This document shows, piece after piece, positions 12,850 through 24,637 of a stretch of DNA of 64,000 nt. This DNA comes from Glandiceps talaboti. Taxonomy: Eukaryota; Hemichordata; Enteropneusta; Spengelidae. Position 1 is the first letter of the stretch. Each line of letters starts with the position of its first letter. The stretch covers positions 27,323,449 through 27,387,448 of the forward strand of contig NC_135553.1 in the NCBI RefSeq assembly GCF_964340395.1, read 5' to 3'. A program made the position numbers and the translations under genes. The notes below the pieces were generated by a model. That model was not told the origin of the DNA. It worked only from the letters and a program-made list of their open reading frames with translations, and did not search any database.

Positions 12850-13945
12850 AGTTGTGTAATCCTACACAGTTAAAGTACTATTGCAATGTAGGGGGTGTCA
12901 TAGTCTCTCTCTAAGTTGTGTAATCCTACACAGTTAAAGTACTATTGCAATGTAGGCGGTGTCATAGTCTCTCTCTAAGTTGTGTAATCCTACACAGTTA
13001 AAGTACTATTGCAATGTAGGGGGTGTCATAGTCTCTCTAAGTTGTGTAGTCCTACACAGTTAAAGTACTATTGTAATGTAGGCGGTGTCATAGTCTCTCT
13101 CTAAGTTGTGTAATCCTACACAGTTAAAGTACTATTGCAATGTAGGGGGTGTCATAGTCTCTCTCTAAGTTGTGTAATCCTACACAGTTAAAGTACTATT
13201 GCAATGTAGGCGGTGTCATAGTCTCTCTCTAAGTTGTGTAATCCTACACAGTTAAAGTACTATTGCAATGTAGGGGGTGTCATAGTCTCTCTCTAAGTTG
13301 TGTAATCCTACACAGTTAAAGTACTATTGCAATGTAGGGGGTGTCATAGTCTCTCTCTAAGTTGTGTAATCCTACACAGTTAAAGTACTATTGCAATGTA
13401 GGCGGTGTCATAGTCTCTCTCTAAGTTGTGTAATCCTACACAGTTAAAGTACTATTGCAATGTAGGGGGTGTCATAGTCTCTCTCTAAGTTGTGTAATCC
13501 TACACAGTTAAAGTACTATTGTAATGTAGGCGGTGTCATAGTCTCTCTCTAAGTTGTGTAATCCTACACAGTTAAAGTACTATTGTAATGTAGGCGGTGT
13601 CATAGTCTCTCTCTAAGTTGTGTAATCCTACACAGTTAAAGTACTATTGCAATGTAGGCGGTGTCATAGTCTCTCTCTAAGTTGTGTAATCCTACACAGT
13701 TAAAGTACTATTGCAATGTAGTACAATGGGTGTCATAGTCTCTCTCTAAGTTGTGTAATCCTACACAGTTAAAGTACTATTGTAATGTAGGCGGTGTCAT
13801 AGTCTCTCTCTAAGTTGTGTAATCCTACACAGTTAAAGTACTATTGCAATGTAGGCGGTGTCATAGTCTCTCTCTAAGTTGTGTAATCCTACACAGTTAA
13901 AGTACTATTGTAATGTAGGCGGTGTCATATAGTCTCTCTAAGTTG
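12850..13945. repeat. 64-bp minisatellite (about 17 copies)
   Basis: Units start with AGTTGTGTAATCCTACACAG and end with CATAGTCTCTCTCTA, spaced 64 bp. Variants include GGGGG or GGCGG and GCAATG or GTAATG; one unit near 13720 carries an extra GTACAAT-type insertion. Each unit contains the small inverted repeat TGTGTA-ATCC-TACACA. It shares only its period, not its sequence, with the array at 11.4 kb. Confidence 0.97.
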
Positions 13946-13997
13946 ATTTGGGTTATATTTGTCAATTGTGAATACAACTAATATACAGGGAGGTTTT

Positions 13998-14061
13998 TTA
14001 GCACAACTGAACTGGTAAATCATTAATTCCAATATTACTGTGCAGATTGGGGTGAAATTTA
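13998..14061 (+). mobile_element. Family A 5' fragment, left of nested insertion
   Basis: Begins TTAGCACAACTGAAC and passes through GCAGATTGGGGTGAAATTTA, where the sequence is interrupted. Family A resumes at 15644 with TTAATGGGATGCATCT, which matches the continuous word order at 56498-56515. The copy is internally deleted. Confidence 0.75.
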
Positions 14062-14261
14062 GGGAGTGTCCAGATTTTACTTCCAGGGGGACTCCGGAGG
14101 ATTTCCCTTTTTCCTTGAGTATTTTTTTCATGGCACCTCCCCCTACAAAAGCTTGGGAAAAATTGATGCCCCACCCCCCAGCAAGTTCTTTATTTTTTTC
14201 CATGCCCCCCCCCCCATAGACTACACACATGCACAAACACATTATACATACACAATGTTCA

Positions 14262-14345
14262 TGTATGCATGCATGCATGTATGTATGTATGTATGTATGT
14301 ATGTATGTATGTATGTATGTATGTATATATGTATGTATGTACGTA
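14262..14345. repeat. (ATGT)n microsatellite
   Basis: About 84 bp of ATGT/ATGC repeats inside the TIR element. It creates repetitive frames on both strands that are not genes. Confidence 0.95.
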
Positions 14346-14564
14346 CGTATACATACAATTACAAAAGAGTACAAACCTCACAATGAACAAGAACACTTTA
14401 TTGTAAAGCGCCAATCCTTCTCTACCAATGAATACTTCGAAAACTTAATACTCATAAAAAAAACTTAAAAGTTTCTACATATAAAACTTAAAAATAGCAC
14501 CAATGGTTCTGCACAACTGTACGAAATGTATTGATATGAAGGAAGGTAAAATGAAAATATCTCT

Positions 14565-14653
14565 TTTGGACTTTAAATAGTTTACACTCACACACACACA
14601 CACACATATTGCTTCCATGCCTATAGCCTTTGAACCTTTGTTCAGTTGTGCTA
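14565..14653 (-). repeat. Family A 5'-end fragment, reversed
   Basis: Read on the minus strand it gives TTAGCACAACTGAAC, CTATAGGCATGGAAGCAATA and a (TG)n tract leading to AAAC, the opening of family A. It lies inside the TIR element. Confidence 0.65.
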
Positions 14654-15092
14654 AAAAAAAAAATACTCATAATAACTTATAAAGTTTCTGTGTATAAACT
14701 TTTACAGGGTAAATCATTGTACTGAAAAAAAAAGATACATTTGTAACCATTTCATGCACAATGACAAGAACAACATATATTTCCATTGGGCAATGCGGGT
14801 ATACTTTAAATACTTCACAACTGTTCTACTTTTTAGATAATACTTTAGTTCCAATGCCGGTTTGTGTTGCTCAGCTTGTCAACAATGCACGTGTAAATAT
14901 GAACATTGTTATTGTTAGAAGAAATAGTCAAAAAATGAAATAATTTAACTATCAACATTTGTGCTTGTTGTTATACTTTCATTGATAGACAAGTTTTACT
15001 TCTATTGCCAGTATTAGGAGATTTCACTTGGCAAAAATATCAGATCAAAACATTGGGAAGAGCAACAGAAAAAAAGAGAAAACAAAAAATAT

Positions 15093-15480
15093 AATGACTA
15101 TGACTGGTTGAAGTTGTTCTTGAGTGGAACTCTTGAAAAAATGAAAGTGAAAGAGTTAGATAAATATCTTGAGCTTTAATTACCAAAACAGAGAAAATTA
15201 ATAGTGAAAAATTAGACATAATATCCACTCACGTAGTAGGAACACCAGAATTTAGATCTAGAAAAATGACTGCAAATGAAATTAAAACTAATATCATGGA
15301 AATGAGTGAAACAGATAGTTGTGACTCTGAGACTGAAAGTGACACTTCTGTAATGCATGTTCTAAGCAGTGATAGAGAGAATTGTGATACTGATAACTCA
15401 GAAAATGATAACAAGTCTTGCACATTCTCGCGGACAAGTTACTTTGAGAAGTGGCAGAATTGCAGATCGATTTATGTTGC
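15093..15480 (+). pseudogene. Decayed coding remnant with SAP-like motif
   Basis: From 15093 the frame reads DYDWLKLFLSGTLEKMKVKE then LDKYLEL before a stop at 15177. After a frame change it continues with EKLDIISTHVVGTPEFRSRK and, from the ATG at 15266, a run rich in Ser, Asp and Glu. The pattern of a tryptophan, then GTL-K-KV-ELDKYL, then K-I-H resembles a SAP-type helix-turn-helix followed by an acidic linker, as seen in several uncharacterised invertebrate proteins. At least one frameshift and one stop break it. Being inside a TIR element suggests a captured or transposon-derived gene piece. The SAP assignment is by eye only. A further 60-codon frame at 14761-14943 may be part of the same relic. 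Confidence 0.35.
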
Positions 15481-15543
15481 ATTAAATAATCATGTTTTTT
15501 TCCATGACCCCTCCCCCCCCCTAGAAAAATGTGAAATTTTTGT

Positions 15544-15568
15544 TTAGCCCCCCCCCCCCCCCCCCCAC
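15544..15568. repeat. Poly-C run
   Basis: A run of more than 20 cytosines, with other C-rich runs nearby (near 14200-14216 and 15511-15521). The length is likely to be unreliable in sequencing. Confidence 0.9.
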
Positions 15569-15643
15569 AATTTTTCCTGGGAAAAATTGATGGCCCTTTG
15601 AAAATCCTCCTGGCCCCTCTGGAAGTAAAATCTGGACACTCCC

Positions 15644-15960
15644 TTAATGGGATGCATCTTGGGATGTGTATATGTTGATGAAGATGTATTCATAACTTGA
15701 TGATTACACAACTTGATGATCACACCAGAGATCTGTAAATTAGGTCTAAAAATCTTTATTTTGGTCAAAAACGTATATCTTGAAAACTACATTATGAATG
15801 GAGCTGAAACTTTGTGTGGATGGTTTTCTGCAGTTATTGTGCAAATGATTTTGACACAACTGGCCATAACAACCATGACCATGCCCATAGCAACAGTCAA
15901 CTTACAACAACAAGTGAATAAAGATTTTTTTTATGTATGCAAATATGCCAAGACCATACA
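15644..15960 (+). mobile_element. Family A remnant, right of nested insertion
   Basis: Continues the family A sequence interrupted at 14061: GGGATGCATCTTGGGATGTG, then GTAAATTAGGTCTAAAAAT, then ACCATGACCATGCCCATAGC and TATGCAAATATGCC. Truncated at the 3' end. Confidence 0.7.
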
Positions 15961-16378
15961 TGTTCATGTTTGCATCACACCATACAAACCTTTCCCTGAC
16001 AAGGTATGTTACTATGACCAGACATAGCATACACAATCAACTTGATTTATGATAAAAATTCCCCTTCTAATAGCCAAATTCTGTATTAGCATAGGTTGTA
16101 AAGCCATGCCAGTCATACAATGCATGATGGGTAAAATGGTTGAAAGTCACAATGGATATAAACCTTGATAGGCAATGGTGCCAACATTCCCAATGTCTTT
16201 GCCAAACACATGTTTAAACAGTTCTGAAAGGAAAGTGATTCTGACCAAGAATAGAAGATTTATAGCTTGATTTACAAGGAATGGCGGCTACACACCATGA
16301 CCTGTAATAAAAAATTATCACTGGCAAGATTGGTAAAGTGTGTGGAGAAACACTGACCAATGATATTTTTATAAAGCT
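15961..16378. other. Gene-free DNA
   Basis: Nothing recognised. Confidence 0.5.
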
Positions 16379-16895
16379 CAGTCTGACTGCTTCCAACTAG
16401 CACTGTCTTCAATAACCTCAGTCTGACTGCTTCCAACTAGCACTGTCTTCAATAACCTCAGTCTGACTGCTTCCAACTAGCACTGTCTTCAATAACCTCA
16501 GTCTGACTGCTTCCAACTAGCACTGTCTTCAATAACCTCAGTCTGACTGCTTCCAACTAGCACTGTCTTCAATAACCTCAGTCTGACTGCTTCCAACTAG
16601 CACTGTCTTCAATAACCTCAGTCTGACTGCTTCCAACTAGCACTGTCTTCAATAACCTCAGTCTGACTGCTTCCAACTAGCACTGTCTTCAATAACCTCT
16701 TTCTGACTGCTTCCAACTAGCACTGTCTTCAATAACCTCAGTCTGACTGCTTCCAACTATCACTGTCTTCAATAACCTCAGTCTGACTGCTTCCAACTAT
16801 CACTGTCTTCAATAACCTCAGTCTGACTGCTTCCAACTAGCACTGTCTTCAATAACCTCAGTCTGACTGCCTCCAACTAGCACTGTCTTCAATAT
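16379..16895. repeat. 40-bp minisatellite (13 copies)
   Basis: Units read CAGTCTGACTGCTTCCAACT then AGCACTGTCTTCAATAACCT, exactly 40 bp, with only a handful of changes (CTAT for CTAG twice, TTTCTG for CAGTCTG once, CCTCC for CTTCC at the end). Confidence 0.97.
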
Positions 16896-17236
16896 TTTAC
16901 AACATTCAAATCAAATTTATGTCGCTCAAATATTTCAAAAACATTTCAGTTTAAGTCATTTAGCAAATAAACAAAATTTATAGAAAAGATTATATATTAT
17001 ATTTAGTATGTGCTTTGGAATTTTAGGGGCATACTCAAAATATTGTCTCCTCAGCCTCCACACCCCTCCATAAATCACGCCTCCACCTAAATTACATTTG
17101 CTCCCTTAGTGGTACAGAACCAACCCCAGACTAATTTAAAACATGTAAATTCTTTAGAGCTTTAATAATTTAAAATCAGTATAGCCGTGAACTTGGAGAA
17201 AATTTAGTCATCACAAAATCACTAAAACGGAAAACC
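16896..17236. other. Gene-free AT-rich DNA
   Basis: Nothing recognised. Confidence 0.5.
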
Positions 17237-17821
17237 AATGATCCCATTCAATACCATGTGAGACAATGTAAAAAATATAATGATCTCATTCAATATCGTG
17301 TGTGACAATGTAAAAAATATAATGATCTCATTCAATATCGTGTGAGACAATGTAAAAAATATAATGATCTTATTCAATATCGTGTGTGACAATGTAAAAA
17401 ATATAATGATCTCATTCAATATCGTGTGAGACAATGTAAAAAATATAATGATCTCATTCAATATCGTGTGTGACAATGTAAAAAATATAATGATCTTATT
17501 CAATATCGTGTGTGACAATGTAAAAAATATAATGATCTCATTCAATATCGTGTGAGACAATGTAAAAAATATAATGATCTCATTCAATATCGTGTGTGAC
17601 AATGTAAAAAATATAATGATCTCATTCAATATCGTGTGTGACAATGTAAAAAATATAATGATCTTATTCAATATCGTGTGTGACAATGTAAAAAATATAA
17701 TGATCTCATTCAATATCGTGTGAGACAATGTAAAAAATATAATGATCTTATTCAATATCATGTGTGGCAATGTAAAAAATATAATGATCTTATTCAATAT
17801 CATGTGAGACAATGTAAAAAA
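17237..17821. repeat. 42-bp minisatellite (about 14 copies)
   Basis: Unit of 42 bp: AATGATCTCATTCAATATCG, TGTGTGACAATGTAAAAAAT, AT. Alternating variants are CTCATT/CTTATT and GTGTGTG/GTGTGAG. Because 42 is a multiple of three, the minus strand stays open for 196 codons as a 14-residue repeat (ILNEIIIFFTLSHT). I read that as a by-product of period, not a gene. Confidence 0.96.
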
Positions 17822-18728
17822 GAATGAAACGATACAAAATAGAGATGTATTTTCAATTTTTTATTTTACTTGCAAACTACCCTTAAAAACAAATTTGTAT
17901 CTTCAGATCTCCTCACTTGTAGAGAATAATATGGCATGGTTTTAAAAAAGCACAATAACACAGGAATAAAGAAATCTAATATACATTATTTTCATAAATA
18001 GTTGTCTGCTGACTGAAATAGCACTTACTGCTACCAATATATCTATACCCATCCCACCAAAGTAGCCAGACAAATTACCAGCAAAACAAACATTTCCCAC
18101 AAAGTATTATAAAAAACATATGTAACAACATAGTGTGTCAGCTTATCAGGTCATCAGACTATTGTCACAATTCTCTAGAGCCCTCCCTCCATCATCTATG
18201 TCATCTTTCCCACCTGAACAGCTATGTCAAAGTACTAAAAGCAACCTGCATTGCTCAGCACTGACATTACCAAAGTACAGGTATTTCACAATAGAAGTGA
18301 CCTGTGCAGTATAGCAATTAATTAGCATACAGTTGGTTTTAGCATTTTACTATTTTTGTACTTTTATTTGTTGAAGTATATATTGTATTGTTGATACTAA
18401 GATTGGCAATTGTCTGTATATTAATGTATACTACCACTACCAATAATAGTTGGTGATGAGTTGATATCTGTTCAGTTTGTTCAAATTATGGATTTTGTTA
18501 ACATATAGGTGACACACAAAGCTGTATCAAATTAGCTGTAATATTTCATGTCACAAAGTTAAACCTGACACATTTCATCTTGCAAAGCTGGTACATAAAG
18601 GGGATCTGATTTGTCACTAATATTTTTAGATGTAATACTTTATATGACAACTTTAATATCATGTAGTGTGATTTGTTTGTGACCACATAGCTGATAATGT
18701 TTGTGACCCAGTTTAAGTAATTATACAT
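17822..18728. other. Gene-free DNA
   Basis: No exon or RNA gene recognised. Confidence 0.5.
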
Positions 18729-18931
18729 TTGATAAAACCAGTATCATCTATCACTTATTACCATCAATTTGATAAAACCAGTATCATCTACCACTTATTA
18801 CCATCAATTTGATAAAACCAGTATCATCTACCACTTATTACCATCAATTTGATAAAACCAGTATCATCTATCACTTATTACCATCAATTTGATAAAACCA
18901 GTATCATCTACCACTTATTACCATCAATTTG
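18729..18931. repeat. 40-bp tandem repeat (5 copies)
   Basis: Units read TTGATAAAACCAGTATCATC then TACCACTTATTACCATCAAT, 40 bp; the only variant is TATCAC for TACCAC. Confidence 0.97.
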
Positions 18932-19417
18932 TCATATTACTATTTGTATTAGAATAATGCCACTTATAATGTTGGTATCTGGATCTGAATGGCTACATGT
19001 GTACACTCCTCACAAATATAAAAATTCTTAAAGTTTTGCTGTTACTTTGTTTAGTTGAGTTGAGTTGAGTTTAGTTTATTAGTAGGAGAGTGAGGAGTCC
19101 CCAATCCATGCAGTGTTTTAGAGAACAAAATTATGTAAAAATGTAACAATATCATACTTGGAAAGAGTTACTTTTGTGTTTGATAAATTACACATATTTC
19201 TGTAATTACTTCAACAGGACTAAAACATGACATAACCAGATTTAAACTGAATGCCTTCTGTAAGGGCAAAGTTGTGATATTCTCGTTCTTACAGAGATTT
19301 TTGGAATACAACAGAACATGTGCAATTAGTTATTTTTCCTTATTGATTGTTATTTGCCCATTGCTATAAAGATCATGATGAAAATATTTTTGTATGTTGT
19401 CATTATTTCATTTGTTT
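18932..19417. other. Left flank of family C element, with a 27-bp direct repeat
   Basis: Contains ATATTTCTGTAATTACTTCA plus ACAGGAC at 19194-19220, an exact copy of the 27 bp that abuts the right end of the family C element at 20476-20502. Otherwise gene-free. Confidence 0.7.
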
Positions 19418-20475
19418 TTCTTCTGTAAGGAAGAGATATATTTAGTGGGTGGAAGTCTGTGTGTGTGTGTGTGTCTGTCTGTCTGTCTGTCTGTGTCATC
19501 GTTTTCTCCATAATGGCTTGCTCAATTCAAACAAAATTTTGAAGATGTATTCCGTAGGGTAATGGCAAGACTTGATTAGGTTTAGGTAAAAATCCTGTGA
19601 ATATTAATGAGCAATTTACGTAATTAATGATTTTCGGTAATTAGGCTATATCTCAAGAATGCACGCTTCAAATTCATTATAACTTGGTACACACATTTGC
19701 GATACCAAAGCGCACCTGTCCTGAAAATATTATTAATGTAGCTTTTAGTTTTAATAATATATTGGCATGTTTTCGGTACATTGTACACAAGATCGTCATG
19801 GACATTAAAGGATGCCCTCAACAGTCGTTGTTGTGCAAGTGAAGATATTGAACGAGTTTTTAGCACAGCATCTGCACTCAAACATTGAGTCAGTCATATT
19901 TCGAGCATTTGGTAAGTACTCGTACATATTATTTATAGTGTTACTTGCAACTACATGTAAAATGAACGACTTCAAAGTTTGAACGTTACAAATCAAATCA
20001 ATCGCCATTTTCGTCCACAGTGCAACTTCAATGTGCAAGGTCACATACATACCTATACGGTACATGTACGTACAGTACAGCCAGTGATGGACGCCATTTT
20101 CTTTAAGCGATCGAGAATAAATAGATTACTTTCCATTGTAATATTACAACACGAAGTGTTTTCATTATGCCAAAAATATAGGTCGTGTTGTTATTGTGCC
20201 AAAAATATAGGTTATGAATGAATGTATGTATGTATGTAAAAAGGAAAACATAGTTTCTCTTCAGGAAATGTTGTCTAAAGTGGTGCGACGATGCGATTAT
20301 TTTTTTTACATTCTCAACAAATGTTAATCAATCTACTTATCATTGCAGTTAATGTACAAAATTTCGTTTGAATTGAGCCAGCCGTTATGGAGAAAACGAT
20401 GACACAGACAGACAGACACACACACACACACACACTACCACCCACTAATATATCTCTTCCTTACGGAAGAAAAAA
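19418..20475. mobile_element. Family C: long-TIR (foldback/MITE-like) element, 1.06 kb
   Basis: The left arm 19418-19536 and the right arm 20362-20475 are inverted repeats of about 115 bp. In order they share GTAAGGAAGAGATATAT, TAGTGGGTGG, a (GT)n(CTGT)n tract, GTCATCGTTTTCTCCATAA and CTCAATTCAAAC. The right-hand terminus is itself a hairpin (CTTCC-TTAC-GGAAG). The 0.8 kb interior has no convincing protein; the open frames on its minus strand lack a known domain. I infer a non-autonomous DNA element. Confidence 0.7.
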
Positions 20476-20704
20476 ATATTTCTGTAATTACTTCAACAGG
20501 ACCAACAACAAGCTTTTATATAGCAAAGCAATAAATTATTCAAGGTACAGTGATTTTCAAGCAAATTGACCCCCACCCTCAGCCAGTCACATTCTTCTTT
20601 GAGATCTGATGGTGATTACACCTTTGTTTACAACTTCTTACAATACAATTTATGCAACTAGAATCATATTGCATTGTACAACCAGTAATTAAGTTTAGCA
20701 TTCT
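20476..20704. other. Right flank of family C, gene-free
   Basis: Begins with the second copy of the 27-bp direct repeat (20476-20502). Nothing else recognised. Confidence 0.6.
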
Positions 20705-22160
20705 GATATCACATCAGTTACAGATACTGTATCATCATGCCACATTGGTTACAGACACCATATCATCATGTCACATTGGTTACAGATACCGTATCATCAT
20801 GCCACATCAGTTACAGATACCATATCATCATGTCACATCAGTTACAGACACCATATCCAAAAGACTTTTCATGGTGTTAGTATCTCATTGACATGATGAT
20901 ACGGTATATGTAACTGATGTGACATGATGATATGGTATCTGTAACCGATGTGAAATGATGATATCACATCAGTTACAGATACTGTATCATCATGCCACAT
21001 TGGTTACAGACACATCATCATGTCACATCGGTTACAGATACCGTATCATCATGCCACATCGGTTACACACACCGTATTATCATGTCACATCGGTTACAGA
21101 CACCGTATCATCATGTCACATCGGTTACAGATACCATATCATCATGTCACATCGGTTACAGACACCGTATCATCATGTCACAGTTACATATACCGTATCA
21201 TCATGTCACATCAGTTACAGACACCGTATCATCATGTCACATCGGTTACAGACACCGTATCATCATGTCACATCGGTTACAGACACCGTATCATCATGTC
21301 ACATCGGTTACAGACACCATATCATCATGTCACATCGGTTACAGATACCATATCATCATGTCACATCGGTTACAGACACCGTATCATCATGTCACAGTTA
21401 CATATACCGTATCATCATGTCACATCAGTTACAGACACCGTATCATCATGTCACATCGGTTACAGACACCGTATCATCATGCCACATCGGTTACACACAC
21501 CGTATTATCATGTCACATCGGTTACAGACACCGTATCATCATGTCACATCGGTTACAGATACCATATCATCATGTCACATCGGTTACAGACACCGTATCA
21601 TCATGTCACAGTTACATATACCGTATCATCATGTCACATCAGTTACAGACACCGTATCATCATGTCACATCGGTTACAGACACCGTATCATCATGTCACA
21701 TCGGTTACAGACACCGTATCATCATGTCACATCGGTTACAGACACCATATCATCATGCCACATCAGTTACACACACCGTATTATCATGTCACATCGGTTA
21801 CAGACACCGTATCATCATGTCACATCGGTTACAGATACCATATCATCATGTCACATCGGTTACAGACACCGTATCATCATGTCACAGTTACATATACCGT
21901 ATCATCATGTCACATCAGTTACAGACACCGTATCATCATGTCACATCGGTTACAGACACCGTATCATCATGTCACATCGGTTACAGACACCGTATCATCA
22001 TGTCACATCGGTTACAGACACCATATCATCATGTCACATCGGTTACAGACACCATATCATCATGTCACATCGGTTACAGACACCATATCATCATGTCACA
22101 TCGGTTACAGACACCATATCATCATGTCACATCAGTTACATATACCGTATCATCATGTCA
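20705..22160. repeat. 31-bp minisatellite (about 46 copies)
   Basis: The unit is TATCATCATGTCACATCGGT then TACAGACACCG, 31 bp. A shorter variant lacks ATCGG (GTCACAGTTACATATACCG) and recurs about every 215-280 bp, so there is higher-order order. Because 31 is not a multiple of three, three units make 93 bp and all three forward frames stay open for nearly 400 codons; these are not genes. A block at 20854-20959 is inverted relative to the rest. Confidence 0.96.
20854..20959 (-). repeat. Inverted block: reversed copy of the array's right edge
   Basis: 20854-20936 is the exact reverse complement of 22113-22195 (83 bp), including about 35 bp of non-repeat flank (CAATGAGATACTAACACCAT, then GAAAAGTCTTTTGGATA). 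Direct orientation resumes at 20960 with a 54-bp repeat of the array's first bases (20705-20758). Confidence 0.9.
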
Positions 22161-22846
22161 ATGAGATACTAACACCATGAAAAGTCTTTTGGATAGCTTG
22201 GTCAGTGAGATACTAACACCATGAGAAGTCTTTTGGATAAACCTGACATTGGATTTTAAATACATAAATTAACGTGTTAATGTATATTATACTATGGCTA
22301 GACCGACTTGGCCAATCAGAGGCCTTGATTTTGGTTGGTTATATGGAGCCACAACCCACTCTTTCTTAGGGGTGTGACCTATATTACGCTCAGCACTCAA
22401 TTTGCATGCAACAAATTACACAAAATTAGGGTTATGTGCACGTAACCCTCCCGAACTCGACTATCTATTACTTATTTACTGCTTTGTCAATGAATGTATA
22501 TAAATTGGAAATAAAGTGAGTGGTGTACAACTGTTGGGTGAGAAAAAGTTCTAATAATTCCTGGTATTTAAATTATTACTTGACTTTAAATAAAACTTGC
22601 CACCACAGGGTGTCTAATACAGATAATTTGTGTGTGTACATGTGTTGCACTGATTGCAGTCATAAATATGACACAAGAATTGTGTTCCTATTTAGAGGTA
22701 AATTACTACTTCTGCCTTCAAAATAAGTACTTTACATTTCTTATATCTTTATGATTGATCAGTAGCAATATAGTTACAGTTGATGAAGTCAACCTGTACA
22801 ACTTTGTCTTGTGTCTTGTTCAAGTAACTTACTTGGCTATATGTGT

Positions 22847-22849
<3 letters not shown>
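22161..22849. other. Right flank of 31-bp array, gene-free
   Basis: The flank word GTGAGATACTAACACCATGA appears again at 22204-22223, a second direct copy of the sequence that follows the array. Beyond it nothing is recognised. Confidence 0.55.

Positions 22850-22932
<83 letters not shown>
22850..22932. repeat. (GA)n microsatellite
   Basis: About 83 bp of uninterrupted GA repeats. Confidence 0.98.
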
Positions 22933-22935
<3 letters not shown>

Positions 22936-24520
22936 AACAGAAGGTGAAGGAGAGAAATTGGGGTGACATAAAGTTGAATATTGTAGGAAAGAGGACAGAT
23001 AATCCAGAGAATGGGGAATGAGGGGAAAAAATTAATTATGTTAACGTATATAGCATTCAAGAGTAAATAGAAGAGGAGGGCGGGAGTGAAAATAGAATTG
23101 TTTAACAGCTGACTCTCTATTCAACTGGAGTGATTGAAAACTATCACTTTATCAGGCTTATTAAACTCAGCAGATATAGAAAGGAAGTATGATTCCTAGA
23201 AATATTGAACTTCCTCACATAAGTAGACCGAAGTTGAAAGATTAGTGTAGTCTTTTATATAATAAAACAAAATCAAGGATAGCTTGATGATAACAGCTGC
23301 ACTCACCAAAGTTAAATGTATACGTAAGAATCTAAGTGCTTTTCATATAAATCTTTAGAAGTTTGTTGGCATGTCCGACACAACCGTCACAGTGATGGTG
23401 TAGTTGATAAAGGCTTTATATCTGTCTAAAACTTGTGAGAACCTAGTTAGTATAATTAAATGTCATGACAAACTGTGCCTCCCTCAATTCAGGATCAAAT
23501 TGTCTATTAATTAATATTTCAGTTTAATTTGATTGCTTTTTACATTACCACTGTAATTTACTTGAACATTTTGATCATTTGACAATATTTTCCTAAACGT
23601 TGTAAAATTCATAAGGAAAGTGTTTTTTCTTTTCGTCAAAATCATTCCTCACGAGAAATTAACTTACTTTATATTAAGGGAGCAAGGAGTTCCGGGCGTT
23701 ACGGTTACGGCTTTATGGTTACGGACACCCAGTACAGGGAGAGGAAAGACAAAGTTAAACAGAAACAAAGAAACAAACAACACAGCTCTCTTACGAAGCA
23801 GCAAACAGTTGCTTCCTGTAAATCTAATTACGAGGGTATTGTGGTTAATTATCTCGGCAACGCCCTATTCTTACATGTATCATCAAAGACTAATAATTGA
23901 CACTAGTCCACACTATTCTCCGTCAGAGAACTAGTCTGGATGTGAATGTCATCTCTAACTAAACCAGTGTAGGTGTGCTCGTATAGGTGTACCATATAGG
24001 AACTAGACTATCAGTGAACTAGACAAAAATAACGTTGATTAAAATGAAGATATAGGCGGCAATTAGCTTTGAATGATAGATTATTTATTCCATAAACCTG
24101 TTAGGGAAGTTATTTCATTTTATTAATTTCCTGCAGAAGTAACCTCAAAGCAATTGTTATCAGGAACTTTGTGGAAACGTTTCCTATTTTACCAGATCGT
24201 ACCATCCATTTAGGAGCTATCGATGTTTCTGTGTTGTTGCTAACACTCATTCATACGGAAATAAACTCCAAATCCGGTTACAAACATAGTAAATCTATAG
24301 AAAAGATAGACTTAGCAAAGGTGGAAACTGTAAAACTACGCATAAACATTTAAAATTAGTTTGTAACTACGAAAATTATAAAATACTACAGCTAAAATAG
24401 AATAATAATGTTGGCCTGAACGGCTTGCCATATACATATCGTTCGATACATGATGTATGGTGTATTTGTATTTCTTTTCAACCTGAACCAGCTTTTCTAT
24501 ATCGCCTTGTAACGTTGTTA
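22933..24520. other. Gene-free DNA with one repeat half
   Basis: No exon recognised. 24341-24432 is a direct repeat of 25385-25476 (shared words AAAATTAGTTTGTAA, AAAATACTACAGCTAAAATA, GGCCTGAACGGCTTGCCATA). Confidence 0.5.
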
Positions 24521-24561
24521 TTATCATCATCGTCGTCTCGTCGTCGTCGTCGTCGTCGTCG

Positions 24562-24637
<76 letters not shown>
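24521..24637. repeat. (GTC)n then (GTT)n triplet tract
   Basis: A TCATCGTCGTC run passes into about 75 bp of pure GTT. Poly-Arg and poly-Cys frames arise from it. Confidence 0.97.

Larger units (their letters stand above)
14062..15643. mobile_element. TIR DNA transposon copy, PIF/Harbinger-like (TTA target duplication)
   Basis: The left end GGGAGTGTCCAGATTTTACT and the right end AGTAAAATCTGGACACTCCC are perfect inverted repeats over 25 bp, with weaker pairing further in (GGAGGATTT). TTA flanks both ends (14059-14061 and 15644-15646), and the host family A sequence is continuous if the element and one TTA are removed. A 3-bp TWA target duplication with G-rich termini is typical of PIF/Harbinger elements, but I see no DDE transposase or Myb-like frame, so the class is inferred from the ends. 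The 1.58 kb interior holds an ATGT tract, a reversed family A fragment, C-rich runs and a decayed SAP-like coding remnant. Confidence 0.65.

Noticed and set aside
13925-14386. 149-codon minus frame and overlapping plus frames with HTYI/CMYV repeats
   Set aside because: Generated by the ATGT microsatellite and C-rich runs of a transposon.
17222-17812. 196-codon minus frame with a 14-residue repeat
   Set aside because: Translation of the 42-bp array; period divisible by three keeps it open.
20955-22180. Three overlapping forward frames of about 386-405 codons rich in HHVTSVTDT-type repeats
   Set aside because: They are the three readings of a 31-bp tandem repeat with no stop in any frame; no splice signals or flanking coding sequence.
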